A stretch of DNA of 34,948 nt from Pseudomonas typographi (GCF_014694385.1 NZ_JAAOCA010000045.1:1-34948), one strand, 5' to 3'; positions 9,186 through 17,864 are shown, numbered from the stretch's first letter. The notes: generated by a model not told the origin, from the sequence alone. Made by a program: numbers and translations.

Positions 9186-9400
9186 GGTGGTGTCCTCATG
9201 CTGATGAAGGTGTTCGTTTTCGTTAACGTTATTGAACACCCCAGGGAGCCTGCGGTGAAATCGATAGGCGCAGTGGTAGGAATCACCTGTTTCGATAGTG
9301 TGCCGATGGCCTGCCTAATGGTAGGTAAACCACATCGCTGTAGGGCGTGCAGCTGGCTGTTACAGGTGCCAGTCCTGTTACTAGGTAGGCATGTGCTGCC

Positions 9401-10612
9401 TTAGCCAACCAGCAGGGTGCTAGGGGCCTCCAGGCACTGGCGCATGGCCTGGATGAAGCGCGCAGCGTCCATGCCGTCGACCACCCGGTGGTCGAATGAA
9501 CTGGAGAGGTTCATCACCCTGCGCACCACGATCTGCCCGGCGACCACCCGTGGCAGTTCGACAATGCGGTTAACCCCGACGATGGCCACCTCGGGCAGGT
9601 TCAGCACTGGCGTGGAGGCGATGCCGCCCAGCGCCCCGAGGCTCGTTAAGGTAATGGTCGAGCCGCTCAGCGCTTCGCGTGGGGCGCGGCCCTGGCGCGC
9701 GGCCTCGGCTAACTCGGCGAGGGCCCGGGCGTTATGCCACAGGTCGCCGCCTTCGGCATGGCGCAGTACCGGTACCCGCAAACCGTGCTCGCTGTGGGTG
9801 GCGATGCCCACGTGCACAGCGCGGTAGCGCTCGAGCAGTTGTTCGCTGTCACGGTAATGCGCGTTCAACTGGGGGTGGTCACGCAGGGCCAGCACCATTG
9901 CCCTGACCAACAGTGGCAACAGGGTCAGGTGGCCGCGTTGTGTGGCGTAACGCTGGTTGAGCTCGGCGCGCAGGGTTTCGAGCGCGGTCACGTCCACCTC
10001 CTCTATATAGCTGAAGTGAGCCGCATGGCGTTTGGCGTGCTGCATCCGTTCTGCAATCTTGCGCCGCAGGCCGATCACCGGCACCCGCTCGACCGCTTTG
10101 CTGGGCGGCGCCGCCGGCCGCGGCTGAGCGCCCAGCCAGGCGTCGAGGTCGGCATGCTCGATGCGCCCGCTGGGCCCCCGACCCTGCACCTGGGCGAGGT
10201 CGATGCCGGTGTCGAGGGCCCGTTGGCGTACCGCAGGTGATGCCAGCGGCCGGTTCGGTGGCGCAGCCGCCGGGGCCGGGGCATGGTGTTCCGGCTGCAC
10301 GGTGAGGGTTTCGCTGGGCGCTGCCGGGGCAACCGGCGGGGCAGGGATGGCCTCGGCGGGGTGGGCGTGGCCGTCTACCTGCAGGCGAATCAGCTCACTG
10401 CCCACCGCCAGTGTGGCGCCGGGTTCGGCACCCAACGCCAACACCGTGCCACCCACCGGGCTTGGAATCTGCACCGTGGCTTTGTCGGTCATCACGTCGG
10501 CCAGCGGTTGGTCTTCGGCGACTTCATCGCCCACCGCCACGAACCATTCCACCACCTCGACCTGGGCAATACCTTCGCCGATATCCGGCATTTTGATTAC
10601 ATGGGTACCCAT
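9401..10612 (-). CDS. bkdB: Branched-chain 2-oxoacid dehydrogenase E2 (dihydrolipoyl acyltransferase) BkdB
   Basis: The E2 core of the branched-chain keto acid dehydrogenase transfers the acyl group from lipoamide to CoA in valine, leucine and isoleucine breakdown. The 403-residue protein has a lipoyl domain (2-80) with lipoyl-lysine K44 in DVMTDKAT, a Pro/Ala-rich linker and a peripheral-subunit-binding domain (about 123-160). The catalytic domain ends with FDHRVVDG, giving predicted H375 and D379. It is somewhat shorter than P. putida BkdB, mainly in the linker. Its ATG directly abuts the bkdA2 stop (TAAATG), implying translational coupling. The E3 gene lpdV, usually next, is absent. Confidence 0.95.
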   Translation of the reverse strand: MGTHVIKMPDIGEGIAQVEVVEWFVAVGDEVAEDQPLADVMTDKATVQIPSPVGGTVLALGAEPGATLAVGSELIRLQVDGHAHPAEAIPAPPVAPAAPSETLTVQPEHHAPAPAAAPPNRPLASPAVRQRALDTGIDLAQVQGRGPSGRIEHADLDAWLGAQPRPAAPPSKAVERVPVIGLRRKIAERMQHAKRHAAHFSYIEEVDVTALETLRAELNQRYATQRGHLTLLPLLVRAMVLALRDHPQLNAHYRDSEQLLERYRAVHVGIATHSEHGLRVPVLRHAEGGDLWHNARALAELAEAARQGRAPREALSGSTITLTSLGALGGIASTPVLNLPEVAIVGVNRIVELPRVVAGQIVVRRVMNLSSSFDHRVVDGMDAARFIQAMRQCLEAPSTLLVG

Positions 10613-11668
10613 TTATGCCTCCATCACGCGCTTTAGCGCGGCGCCGACCCGCCCTGGCCCGGGGAAGTAAGCCCATTCCTGGGCGTGAGGGTAGGGCGTG
10701 TCCCACCCCGCGACGCGCTCCACCGGTGCCTCCAGGTGGTAGAAGCAATGTTCCTGCACCAGCGCCAGTAACTCAGCGCCCAGCCCGCACGATAGCGTGG
10801 CTTCGTGGACGATCACGCAACGGCCGGTTTTGCGCACCGAGTTTACCAATGTGTCCAAATCCAGCGGCCAGAGGCTGCGCAAGTCGATCACCTCGGCATC
10901 GATGCCGGTCTCGCTGGCGGCGCACAGCGCCACGTGCACGGTGGTGCCGTAAGTGATTACCGTGACCGCAGCGCCGGGCCGCACGATGGCGGCGCTGTCC
11001 AGCGGCACCTGGTAGTAACCTTCTGGCACTGCCGCCTGGGGGTGCCGCGCCCAGGGCGTGACCGGGCGCTCGTGGTGGCCGTCGAAGGGCCCGTTGTACA
11101 AGCGCTTGGGCTCCAGGAAGATCACTGGGTCTTCGCATTCGATGCTGGCGATCAACAGGCCCTTGGCGTCATAGGGGTTGCATGGCATCACCGTGCGCAA
11201 GCCGCACACTTGGGTGAAGATCGCCTCGGGGCTTTGGCTGTGGGTCTGCCCCCCGTAAATACCGCCGCCACAGGGCATGCGCACGGTGATCGGCGCGGTG
11301 AACTCGCCGGCCGAGCGGTGGCGCAGGCGGGCGGCTTCCGAGGCGAGTTGGTCGTACGCCGGGTATACATAATCGGCGAACTGGATCTCCACTACCGGGT
11401 GCAAGCCGTAGGCGCCCATGCCGATGGCGGTACCGACGATGCCGCTTTCGCAAATCGGCGTATCGAAGCAGCGCTGCTTGCCGTACTTGGCCTGCAGCCC
11501 TTCGGTGCAGCGGAATACCCCGCCGAAATAGCCCACGTCTTCGCCAAAGGCCACCACGCGTTCATCACGGGCCATCATCACGTCCAGGGCGCTGCGGATC
11601 GCCTGCACCATGGTCATCACCTGGGTGGCCTGTTCGTTGGGCTGGCTGGGTTCGCACGCAACGTTCAT
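10613..11668 (-). CDS. bkdA2: 2-oxoisovalerate dehydrogenase E1 beta subunit BkdA2
   Basis: This is the beta subunit of the thiamine-diphosphate-dependent E1 (alpha2-beta2) that decarboxylates branched-chain 2-oxo acids. The ATG at 11668 gives 351 residues, with GGGAG 9 bases upstream. The frame stays open to 11830, but that stretch overlaps bkdA1 in another frame. Family features include FGEDVGYFGGVF, CESGIVGTAIGMG, EIQFADYVYPA and MPCGGGIYGGQTHSQSPE in the N-terminal half, and VITYGTTVH with VIDLRSLWPLD in the transketolase C-terminal-like half. It starts 4 bases after the bkdA1 stop and ends directly against bkdB. Confidence 0.95.
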   Translation of the reverse strand: MNVACEPSQPNEQATQVMTMVQAIRSALDVMMARDERVVAFGEDVGYFGGVFRCTEGLQAKYGKQRCFDTPICESGIVGTAIGMGAYGLHPVVEIQFADYVYPAYDQLASEAARLRHRSAGEFTAPITVRMPCGGGIYGGQTHSQSPEAIFTQVCGLRTVMPCNPYDAKGLLIASIECEDPVIFLEPKRLYNGPFDGHHERPVTPWARHPQAAVPEGYYQVPLDSAAIVRPGAAVTVITYGTTVHVALCAASETGIDAEVIDLRSLWPLDLDTLVNSVRKTGRCVIVHEATLSCGLGAELLALVQEHCFYHLEAPVERVAGWDTPYPHAQEWAYFPGPGRVGAALKRVMEA

Positions 11669-11672
11669 GGTT

Positions 11673-12905
11673 TCATGCTCCCATTTGCTGGCGCTGCCGG
11701 CGCAGGTGCGCGGGCATGTCCTTGTACACGTCCTCGAAAATCGTCGCGGCACTGGCGATCGATCCATCGCCCAGGGTGCCGTGCTGTTCGGCAGCCTTGG
11801 TGGCGGCGATGATCTCTTGTTCGAGTTCAACGGCCAGCGCTTCGTGGCGCGCCTCGTCCCATTGCCCCAGGTTGATCAAATGCTGCTTGAGCCGGGCAAT
11901 CGGGTCGCCCAGCGGGAACCGTCCCCAGTCATCGGCGGGGCGGTATTTGCTGGGGTCGTCCGAGGTGGAGTGCGGGCCGGCGCGGTAAGTGACCCACTCG
12001 ATCAATGTTGGGCCATAATTGTGGCGTGCCCGTTCGGCGGCCCATTGGGACACCGCATACACAGCGAGAAAATCGTTGCCGTCGACCCGCAGCGAAGCAA
12101 TGCCGCTGCCCACGCCACGGCCGGCGAAGGTGGTGGCTTCGCCGCCGGCAATGTGCTGGAAGCTGGAGATCGCCCACTGGTTATTGACCACGTTGAGGAT
12201 CACCGGCGCCCGGTACACATGGGCGAAGGTGAGCGCGGTGTGAAAGTCCGTCTCGGCGGTAAAGCCGTCGCCAATCCAGGCTGAAGCGATGCGATTATCG
12301 CCGCGGATCGCCGAGGCCATCGCCCAGCCGACCCCCTGCACGAACTGGGTACCCAGGTTGCCAGAAAGGCTGAAGAAGCCCTTGGCTTTGTTCGAGTACA
12401 TCACCGGCAACTGGCGGCCCTTGAGCGGGTCGCGCGCATTGGAGAACAACTGGCAGATCATCTCGAACAACGGCATTTGGCGGGTGATCAAGATGCCCTG
12501 CTGGCGGTAGGTCGGGAAACACATGTCATCGGCGTTCAGGGCCAAGGTGTGGGCGCACGCGACCGCTTCCTCGCCCAGGCACTGCATATAGAACGACATC
12601 TTCTTTTGCCGCTGGGCGGTGAGCATGCGCGCATCGAACAGGCGCGTCTTGAGCATGGCCTTCAGGCCCGCGTGCAGAATGCCCGGGGCGATCGACGGCG
12701 CCCACGGCCCTTGGGCATTGCCCTGCTCGTCGAGCACGCGGACCATGCCAACGGCCAGCCCGGCGGTGGCTTTGGGGTCCACATCCAGCGCGGGCTTGCG
12801 CGCATGGCCGGCAGGGGCGGCCCGTAGATAGCTGAAATCGGTCTGGCAGCCCGGCCGGCCGGTGGGCTCGGGCACGTGTAGCCGCAAAGGCTCATGAGGG
12901 TTCAT
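11673..12905 (-). CDS. bkdA1: 2-oxoisovalerate dehydrogenase E1 alpha subunit BkdA1
   Basis: This is the alpha subunit of the branched-chain keto acid dehydrogenase E1. The 410-residue length equals that of P. putida BkdA1. The thiamine diphosphate/Mg motif runs from GDG (212-214) to VVNNQ (239-243). The loop YRAGPHSTSDDPSKYR resembles the conserved active-site (phosphorylation) loop of the family. The ATG at 12905 is preceded by AGGGA. It is first in the operon bkdA1-bkdA2-bkdB. No bkdR gene lies nearby, and I could not define a promoter in 12906-13130. Confidence 0.95.
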   Translation of the reverse strand: MNPHEPLRLHVPEPTGRPGCQTDFSYLRAAPAGHARKPALDVDPKATAGLAVGMVRVLDEQGNAQGPWAPSIAPGILHAGLKAMLKTRLFDARMLTAQRQKKMSFYMQCLGEEAVACAHTLALNADDMCFPTYRQQGILITRQMPLFEMICQLFSNARDPLKGRQLPVMYSNKAKGFFSLSGNLGTQFVQGVGWAMASAIRGDNRIASAWIGDGFTAETDFHTALTFAHVYRAPVILNVVNNQWAISSFQHIAGGEATTFAGRGVGSGIASLRVDGNDFLAVYAVSQWAAERARHNYGPTLIEWVTYRAGPHSTSDDPSKYRPADDWGRFPLGDPIARLKQHLINLGQWDEARHEALAVELEQEIIAATKAAEQHGTLGDGSIASAATIFEDVYKDMPAHLRRQRQQMGA

Positions 12906-13130
12906 CGTGACATCCCTGCTGTTGTGATTATTGGAGAGGGGTGCGTCAAGAATGAGTGTAGGCCGGCTATAGGGGAATATTTGTCTCTTTGTATTGAGTA
13001 GTTGCGCCGTGCATAGGGTGTATTTTCCTTTTTACGGGCATTATTGGGTTAATCATTCCGGGCTGTCTCGTTCGGTTTACTGTCGGCGCCGTAGTGGCCG
13101 TGGCCCCGGCTTCTATGGCCCGGGGGGGCT
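12906..13130. other. Intergenic region upstream of bkdA1
   Basis: 225 bases between bkdA1 and the oxidoreductase, both on the minus strand. It should hold the bkd promoter. The half next to bkdA1 is AT-richer, with TTGACG on the minus strand but no -10 at proper spacing and no sigma-54 -24/-12 pair. Activation by an Lrp-like regulator, as known for bkd operons, would fit a weak core promoter. No small gene is seen. Confidence 0.35.
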
Positions 13131-14435
13131 TCAACCCCCGCGCAACTGTTCCTTGATCCGGTACCACAACATCCCCAACGCCAGCAGCGGCGAGCGCAGC
13201 CGCTGCCCACCAGGAAACGTGCGGTGCGGCACCTTGGCGAATACCTCCAGCGCGCCTTCGTCCTCGGCACAGATCGCCTGTGCCAGTACCCTGGCGGCAA
13301 GGTGGGTCACGTTTAGGCCGTGCCCGCTGTAACCCTGGGCGTAATAGAGGTTGCTGTGGCCAGGCACCCGGCCCAGCTGCGGAAAACGGTTGGCGCTGAT
13401 GCCGATCATCCCGCCCCATTGATAATCGATGCGCACCTCGGCCAGTTGGGGAAACACCTTGAGCATTTTCGGGCGCATGTACGCGGCGATGTCTGAAGGG
13501 TCGCGGCCGGAGTAATGGCACGCGCCGCCGAACAGCAGGCGGTTATCGGCCGAGAGGCGGTAGTAGTCCAAGGCGACGCGCTGGTCGCACAGTGCCATGT
13601 TCCGCGGGATCAGCTCGCGGGCAAGGGTGTCACCCAGGGGTTCGGTGGCGATGATGTAACTGCCGGCGGGCAGCACCTTGCCGGCCAGCGCCGGCACCAG
13701 GTCGCCCAGGTAGGCGTTGCAGCCCAATACCACCTGGTTGGCGCGCACGCTGCCATGGGCGGTGCGTACCGTGGCCTGCGCGCCGGGTTCTATGGCGGTC
13801 ACCACGCTGGCCTCGAACAACCGAGCACCCAGTGCTTCGGCCAGTTGCGCCTCGGCCTGGGCCAGTTTCAGCGGGTGCAGGTGGCCCGAGCCCATGTCGA
13901 CCAAGCCGCCGACGTAGCGCGCGGAGCCGACCACGCTGGCCATCTGCGCGGGTGGCACCAACTGCACCTGGTGTTCGTAGCCCAGGCGCTGTAGATGCTC
14001 AAGCTCGGCCTTGAACCCTTCATAATGCGCCGGCCGGTTAGCCAAGTCGCAATAGCCCCAGCGCAAGTCACAGGCGATGCCATGGCGGGCGATGCGCTGG
14101 CGTACGATATCTACTGCTTCGACGCCGGCGCGTTGCAGCTGCTGCACGCCAGCATCACCTACGTAACGGGTGAATTGGCCCAGGTCATGGCCCAGGCCGC
14201 GGATCAACTGCCCACCGTTGCGGCCACTGGCACCCCAGCCGATGCGCCGGGCCTCTAGCACGATCACCGAACGCCCGCGCTCGGCCAGTTCCAGGGCGGT
14301 ATTGAGGCCAGTGAAACCGCCTCCGATGATGCACACATCGGCACTGTGGTCACCCGCCAAGGGTGGGCGATCCGGCGTGGGTATGGCAGTGGCGGCATAG
14401 TAGGAAGGGGCGTGCGCGGTCAACGGTTCGGGCAT
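13131..14435 (-). CDS. FAD-dependent amine oxidoreductase (PuuB/OrdL-like, DAO family)
   Basis: This 434-residue flavoprotein belongs to the D-amino-acid-oxidase superfamily. Residues 33-61 hold the FAD Rossmann motif (CIIGGGFTGLNTALELAERG, ending at E61). GWGASGRNGGQ at 66-76 is typical of gamma-glutamylputrescine oxidases and related secondary-amine oxidases. Near the C-terminus QGYSGHGLNVTH is the second FAD-contacting motif. The substrate cannot be fixed from sequence; polyamine or N-methyl/gamma-glutamyl amine derivatives are likely. The ATG at 14435 has only a weak AAGG upstream, and the open frame before it runs through a CCCAA repeat. It is divergent from the AraC-type gene at 14616, a likely regulator. 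Confidence 0.82.
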   Translation of the reverse strand: MPEPLTAHAPSYYAATAIPTPDRPPLAGDHSADVCIIGGGFTGLNTALELAERGRSVIVLEARRIGWGASGRNGGQLIRGLGHDLGQFTRYVGDAGVQQLQRAGVEAVDIVRQRIARHGIACDLRWGYCDLANRPAHYEGFKAELEHLQRLGYEHQVQLVPPAQMASVVGSARYVGGLVDMGSGHLHPLKLAQAEAQLAEALGARLFEASVVTAIEPGAQATVRTAHGSVRANQVVLGCNAYLGDLVPALAGKVLPAGSYIIATEPLGDTLARELIPRNMALCDQRVALDYYRLSADNRLLFGGACHYSGRDPSDIAAYMRPKMLKVFPQLAEVRIDYQWGGMIGISANRFPQLGRVPGHSNLYYAQGYSGHGLNVTHLAARVLAQAICAEDEGALEVFAKVPHRTFPGGQRLRSPLLALGMLWYRIKEQLRGG

Positions 14436-14450
14436 GGGCTTGCTTGCCTT

Positions 14451-14470
14451 GGGTTGGGTTGGGTTGAGGG
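14451..14470 (+). repeat. Four G-tracts in the divergent promoter region (G-quadruplex motif)
   Basis: Four runs of three G at 14451, 14456, 14461 and 14468 are separated by TT, TT and TTGA, a canonical intramolecular G-quadruplex pattern. It is also a short tandem repeat of GGGTT. It lies 16 bases upstream of the oxidoreductase ATG, so that transcript would carry the C-rich complement while the plus strand carries the G-rich one. Confidence 0.55.
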
Positions 14471-14615
14471 TGGCCGGGTCAACTTCGGCAGGCCGGGGGC
14501 TTTCGTCCCAGGCCCGGGCGGGGCTATGCTCGCCCAGCGGCGCCGGTGAGTCTATCCACTTTGCCAGCCGCAATCTGCACCAAACGGGTGCGAATACGTT
14601 CAGCGGACCCCGCCC

Positions 14616-15491
14616 ATGCGCAGCCAAAGCATTACCACCGCAGACCTCGATGAACACATCCGCTGCACGCCCGGTTGGGCGCAGCACTACCGGCAGATGT
14701 CGCCCGGGGTGTTCCAAGGCCATTTGCGCATGTTGGAGATGGCCGGCCAGGTGCAAGTGTTCGAAGAGCGCCTGAACACCCGGGTCGAACAGCATTTCGT
14801 CGCGCCCCAAGGGGCCTTGGTATTTAGCTTCGATACCGCGCAAAATGCCCTGTACCTACTCGATGAACGTTGTGAAAACTGCTGGGTTACCCCGCCGGCT
14901 TACCGTGAGCTGGCAGTGGTGTTCCATGGCCCGTTCCTCGCCTGCCACGGTGTAGACCCGGCCAGTGTAGGGCGCTGGCGCCTGGCGCCATTGGTGTCGG
15001 TGCAGGCGCGGGTGTTCAGCGGTTGGCTGGGCAAAACGTTGCGCAGCGACGGCAGCCCCTTGAACGAGGCGACCCTGGCGCGGCAACTGTGGGAAGATTG
15101 CCTGTTCGTGCTCGAATGCTCGCAGCCGCCTGGCATGCCACGTAGCGCGCTGCAACCGCGCCAACATGATCGGCAATTGTTCAATCGGGTGATGGATGCG
15201 GTCGCCAGCGACCCGCGGGGTGAGTTCACCGCGCCGCGCCTGGCGCAACTGGCTGGGGTTTCGCTGGGCCGGTTGCAGCAGGGCTTTCGCGCCTTCACAG
15301 GGTTGTCGCCTACCCAGTGGCTGCGGTTGCGCCGGCTGAACATGGTGCGGCGCGACCTGTTGCAGGCGCCGCGGGCCAGTACCACGGTGGCCGAAGTGGC
15401 CATGCGCTGGGCGTTCTGGGACCTGGGCCGTTTCGCCGGCAGCTACCGTGTGTTGTTCGGTGAATGGCCGAGCCAAACGCTGGCCCGTTGA
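14616..15491 (+). CDS. AraC-family transcriptional regulator
   Basis: This 291-residue protein has a C-terminal double helix-turn-helix of the AraC/XylS type (about 204-291). It includes LAQLAGVSLGRLQQGFRAFTGLSPTQWLRLRRL and a second HTH around VAEVAMRWAFWDLGRFAGSYRVLFGEWPS. The N-terminal 190 residues probably sense a ligand and resemble regulators such as EutR. The ATG at 14616 is preceded by a weak CGGA site. The gene is divergent from the FAD oxidoreductase, which suggests it controls that gene. The ligand is unknown. Confidence 0.85.
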   Translation: MRSQSITTADLDEHIRCTPGWAQHYRQMSPGVFQGHLRMLEMAGQVQVFEERLNTRVEQHFVAPQGALVFSFDTAQNALYLLDERCENCWVTPPAYRELAVVFHGPFLACHGVDPASVGRWRLAPLVSVQARVFSGWLGKTLRSDGSPLNEATLARQLWEDCLFVLECSQPPGMPRSALQPRQHDRQLFNRVMDAVASDPRGEFTAPRLAQLAGVSLGRLQQGFRAFTGLSPTQWLRLRRLNMVRRDLLQAPRASTTVAEVAMRWAFWDLGRFAGSYRVLFGEWPSQTLAR

Positions 15492-15706
15492 TTGCGCCTA
15501 CAGGCGATGCCAGACTGTGTACCTTTGTTATTACAGTTATTACGGCCCTGCCATTGTGAATGTTTCTGCGCTATCGCCCACTTTGTCGCTCGCCCGCTCG
15601 CTGCCTGCACCGCTGGCCGCTGCGGCTATTACCACGCCGCCGGGGCGGGGCCTGGGCAACGCCCTGGCGCTCGCGAGCCAGCCCTGAGCGACAAGGAGGC
15701 AGCGCC

Positions 15707-16399
15707 ATGGCCAGATTCAAGCATTTCAAGCTCAACACCCGGGGCCGGGATTTTGCCGTGGGCGACATCCACGGGCACTTCCAGCGCCTGGAGCAGGTGC
15801 TGCAGCGCGCGGGCTTCGATTCGCGGGTAGACCGCTTGTTCAGTGTCGGCGACCTGGTCGACCGAGGGCCGCAGAGCGAGTTGGCCCTGGATTGGCTGGC
15901 CAAGCCCTGGTTCCACGCCGTGCAGGGCAACCATGAAGTGCTTACCCAGCAATACTTGGCCGGCGACCCGCAATTGGATGTGTTCGACTACCGCATCAGC
16001 GGTGGCGGCTGGTTTCTCGACAGCCCCCCCGAGCGCCAACGCCACTATGCCGCCGCGCTTGGCCAGTTGCCGGTGGCCCTGGAGGTCGAAACCCGGCGCG
16101 GCCTGGTAGGCCTGGTGCACGCCAATTGCCCATTCCCCAGTTGGGCAACGCTGCGTGATTACTTGCAAGGCAAGTTGGCGCCAGACCCCGCCATCGATGA
16201 GGTGTTCCAGTGGTCCCGCGAACGCCTTAAAACCAAGAACGACGCAGGGGTGCAAGGCGTGCGCGCAGTGATCGTCGGCCATACCCCGCTGCGCCGGCCG
16301 CGCCGGCTGGGTAACGTTTGGCACATCGACACGGCGGGTTGGAGCGAGGGCTATTTCACCTTAGTGGAATTGGCGACGATGCGCTTCGTGGCGGGGTAA
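15707..16399 (+). CDS. PPP-family metallophosphoesterase (PrpA/PrpB-like serine/threonine phosphatase)
   Basis: This 230-residue cytoplasmic phosphatase carries the full PPP signature: GDIHGHF (19-25), GDLVDRGP (48-55), GNHE (74-77), a later VHAN and VGHTP. These ligate two metal ions and bind phosphate. Length and motifs match bacterial PrpA/PrpB-type or lambda-type phosphatases, which act on phosphoproteins or small phosphate esters. The ATG at 15707 is chosen because a perfect AAGGAGG lies at 15693-15699; the open frame upstream to 15560 lacks such a signal. In 15492-15706 I see no gene. Confidence 0.88.
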   Translation: MARFKHFKLNTRGRDFAVGDIHGHFQRLEQVLQRAGFDSRVDRLFSVGDLVDRGPQSELALDWLAKPWFHAVQGNHEVLTQQYLAGDPQLDVFDYRISGGGWFLDSPPERQRHYAAALGQLPVALEVETRRGLVGLVHANCPFPSWATLRDYLQGKLAPDPAIDEVFQWSRERLKTKNDAGVQGVRAVIVGHTPLRRPRRLGNVWHIDTAGWSEGYFTLVELATMRFVAG

Positions 16400-16494
16400 A
16401 TCGCCCGCAGGCCACCCCACCGAGTTGCGCCTGCTTGTGATATACCGCGGCAAGGTTGTACGATGACCTAATCACCCGGCCGCTGGCCAAGGTG

Positions 16495-16524
16495 TTGCCG
16501 AAGCTCGTTGAGCTTGCGTATAAC
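16495..16524 (+). promoter_or_regulatory. Candidate sigma-70 promoter of the 2-hydroxyacid dehydrogenase gene
   Basis: TTGCCG (16495-16500), an 18-base spacer and TATAAC (16519-16524) form a fair sigma-70 promoter. It lies 33 bases before the ATG at 16558. The spacer holds a perfect inverted repeat (next entry). Confidence 0.45.
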
Positions 16525-16542
16525 AACAACGTCGTTGACGAC
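16501..16542 (+). promoter_or_regulatory. Two inverted repeats, candidate operators
   Basis: AAGCTC-GTT-GAGCTT (16501-16515) is a perfect 6-3-6 inverted repeat placed between the -35 and -10 hexamers. GTCGT-TG-ACGAC (16531-16542) is a perfect 5-2-5 inverted repeat at the expected transcription start. A repressor bound at either would block RNA polymerase. The protein that binds them is unknown. Confidence 0.4.
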
Positions 16543-16557
16543 CTAACAGGAGGTAAT

Positions 16558-17505
16558 ATGACCCAAGCCATCCCGGTGCTGATCATGGGGGCGCTGCACC
16601 CTGCGCTGCAAGAAAACGTGGAATCCCACTTCGCCGCCACCCGCTATTATGAACTGCCTGACAAAGCCGCCTGGTTGGCTGACCACGCTGCCAGCATCCG
16701 CGGCGTCGTGACCAGTGGCGTATACGGCGCCACGGCCGAACTGATTGGCCAGCTACCCAACCTTGAGGGCATCTTCAGCTTTGGCGTGGGCTACGACGCC
16801 ATCGACATCGGCGCGGCCAAAGACCGCGGTATCGTGGTGACCAACACCCCCGGTGTACTCGACGAGTGCGTGGCAGACATCGCCCTGGCGCTGATGCTTA
16901 ACGTGATGCGCCGCCTCCCCGAGGCAGAGCGCTTCTTGCGCGCCGGCAAATGGGAAGCCGCCAAGTTTCCCATGGCCACCAAGGTCGGCGGCAAGAAGCT
17001 CGGCATCGTGGGCTTGGGTAACATCGGTGAGCAAATTGCCAAACGTGCAGCCGCGTTCGACATGCAGGTGTTTTACCACAACCGCCGGGAAAAACCGGGG
17101 GTACCCTATACCTACTATGCCGACCTCGACGCGATGATCCAGGCCTGTGACGTGCTGGTGTTGGCGGTGCCCGGCGGTGCGGGCACCGAGCACCTGATCG
17201 ACGCCCGGCGCCTGGCATTGCTCGGCGAAAAAGGCTACCTCATCAACATCGCCCGCGGCAGCGTGGTCGATGAAACGGCGCTGATCCGGGCGCTGCAAGC
17301 AGGCACTATCGCCGGTGCCGGCCTTGACGTATTCGAGCACGAGCCGAAGGTGCCTCAAGCGTTGATCGATCTGGACAAGGTGGTGTTGCTGCCGCATTTG
17401 GCCAGTGGCACCTTTGAAACGCGCCGGGCGATGGCGGATTTGGTGTACCGCAACCTGGCCGGTTACTTTTTTGAAAACAAGCAATTAGCCACCCAGGTGG
17501 TCTGA
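16558..17505 (+). CDS. D-isomer-specific 2-hydroxyacid dehydrogenase (glyoxylate/hydroxypyruvate reductase-like)
   Basis: This enzyme of 315 residues reduces 2-oxo acids to D-2-hydroxy acids, or the reverse. The nucleotide-binding motif is GLGNIG (152-157). The catalytic triad is predicted as R233 (NIARGSVVDE), E262 (FEHEP) and H280 (LPHLASGT). After the second Rossmann strand comes HNRRE (174-178) rather than an acidic residue, which favours NADPH, as in GhrA/GhrB-type hydroxypyruvate reductases. The ATG at 16558 has AGGAGG at 16548-16553, though the spacer is only 4 bases. The substrate is not determined by sequence. Confidence 0.88.
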   Translation: MTQAIPVLIMGALHPALQENVESHFAATRYYELPDKAAWLADHAASIRGVVTSGVYGATAELIGQLPNLEGIFSFGVGYDAIDIGAAKDRGIVVTNTPGVLDECVADIALALMLNVMRRLPEAERFLRAGKWEAAKFPMATKVGGKKLGIVGLGNIGEQIAKRAAAFDMQVFYHNRREKPGVPYTYYADLDAMIQACDVLVLAVPGGAGTEHLIDARRLALLGEKGYLINIARGSVVDETALIRALQAGTIAGAGLDVFEHEPKVPQALIDLDKVVLLPHLASGTFETRRAMADLVYRNLAGYFFENKQLATQVV

Positions 17506-17578
17506 GTGTACCGCGCCGCGATACGTGCGGCGCGACGTATTCAGGCGGTAGCGCAGGGGAGGTTGCGGGCCGCGAGGC

Positions 17579-17713
17579 TCATTCGGCCTCTTCGTCCAGC
17601 AACGGCACCTGTGCATCGTCCATTTCCGAGCCAGGGTCTTCGTTGCCCGGGTCGTTGATTCGTGGCAGGTCGTCCGGCTTGAATTCATCGGGATGTTCTT
17701 GGGAATCGGCCAT
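17579..17713 (-). CDS. Small acidic protein of unknown function (44 residues)
   Basis: A minus-strand frame from the ATG at 17713 to the TGA at 17579 encodes 44 residues, beginning MADSQEHPDEFKPDDLPRIN and ending PLLDEEAE. It is strongly acidic, with many D/E/P and no membrane segment or signal peptide, so it is probably disordered and cytoplasmic. AAGG lies 8 bases before the ATG. It sits convergent to the dehydrogenase gene (73-base gap) and divergent from the MFS gene at 17865. Function is unknown. Confidence 0.65.
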   Translation of the reverse strand: MADSQEHPDEFKPDDLPRINDPGNEDPGSEMDDAQVPLLDEEAE

Positions 17714-17864
17714 GGGGGTACCTTACTCATGGGGTTGTCAGGTTGGACCACGCCTGGTGGCGGTTATCGCGGGTTTGCGCAACTTCTGAAATACCACACT
17801 AATATGGTTCTAATTGTATCAAGGCGCTTTTACCCTTGCCTGATTCTTCCTTGAAGGGGTCCCA

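Noticed and set aside
9186..9400. Search for a remnant of lpdV or a terminator after bkdB
   Set aside because: No frame with FAD or CxxxxC motifs was found, and only weak 5-bp stems are visible.
10805..11812. 335-codon plus-strand frame opposite bkdA2
   Set aside because: Antisense shadow; bkdA2 is unambiguous.
17485..17751. 88-codon minus-strand frame in the same place as the 44-residue acidic gene
   Set aside because: Basic, Arg/Pro-rich and overlapping the dehydrogenase end; the acidic frame has a ribosome site and plausible composition.
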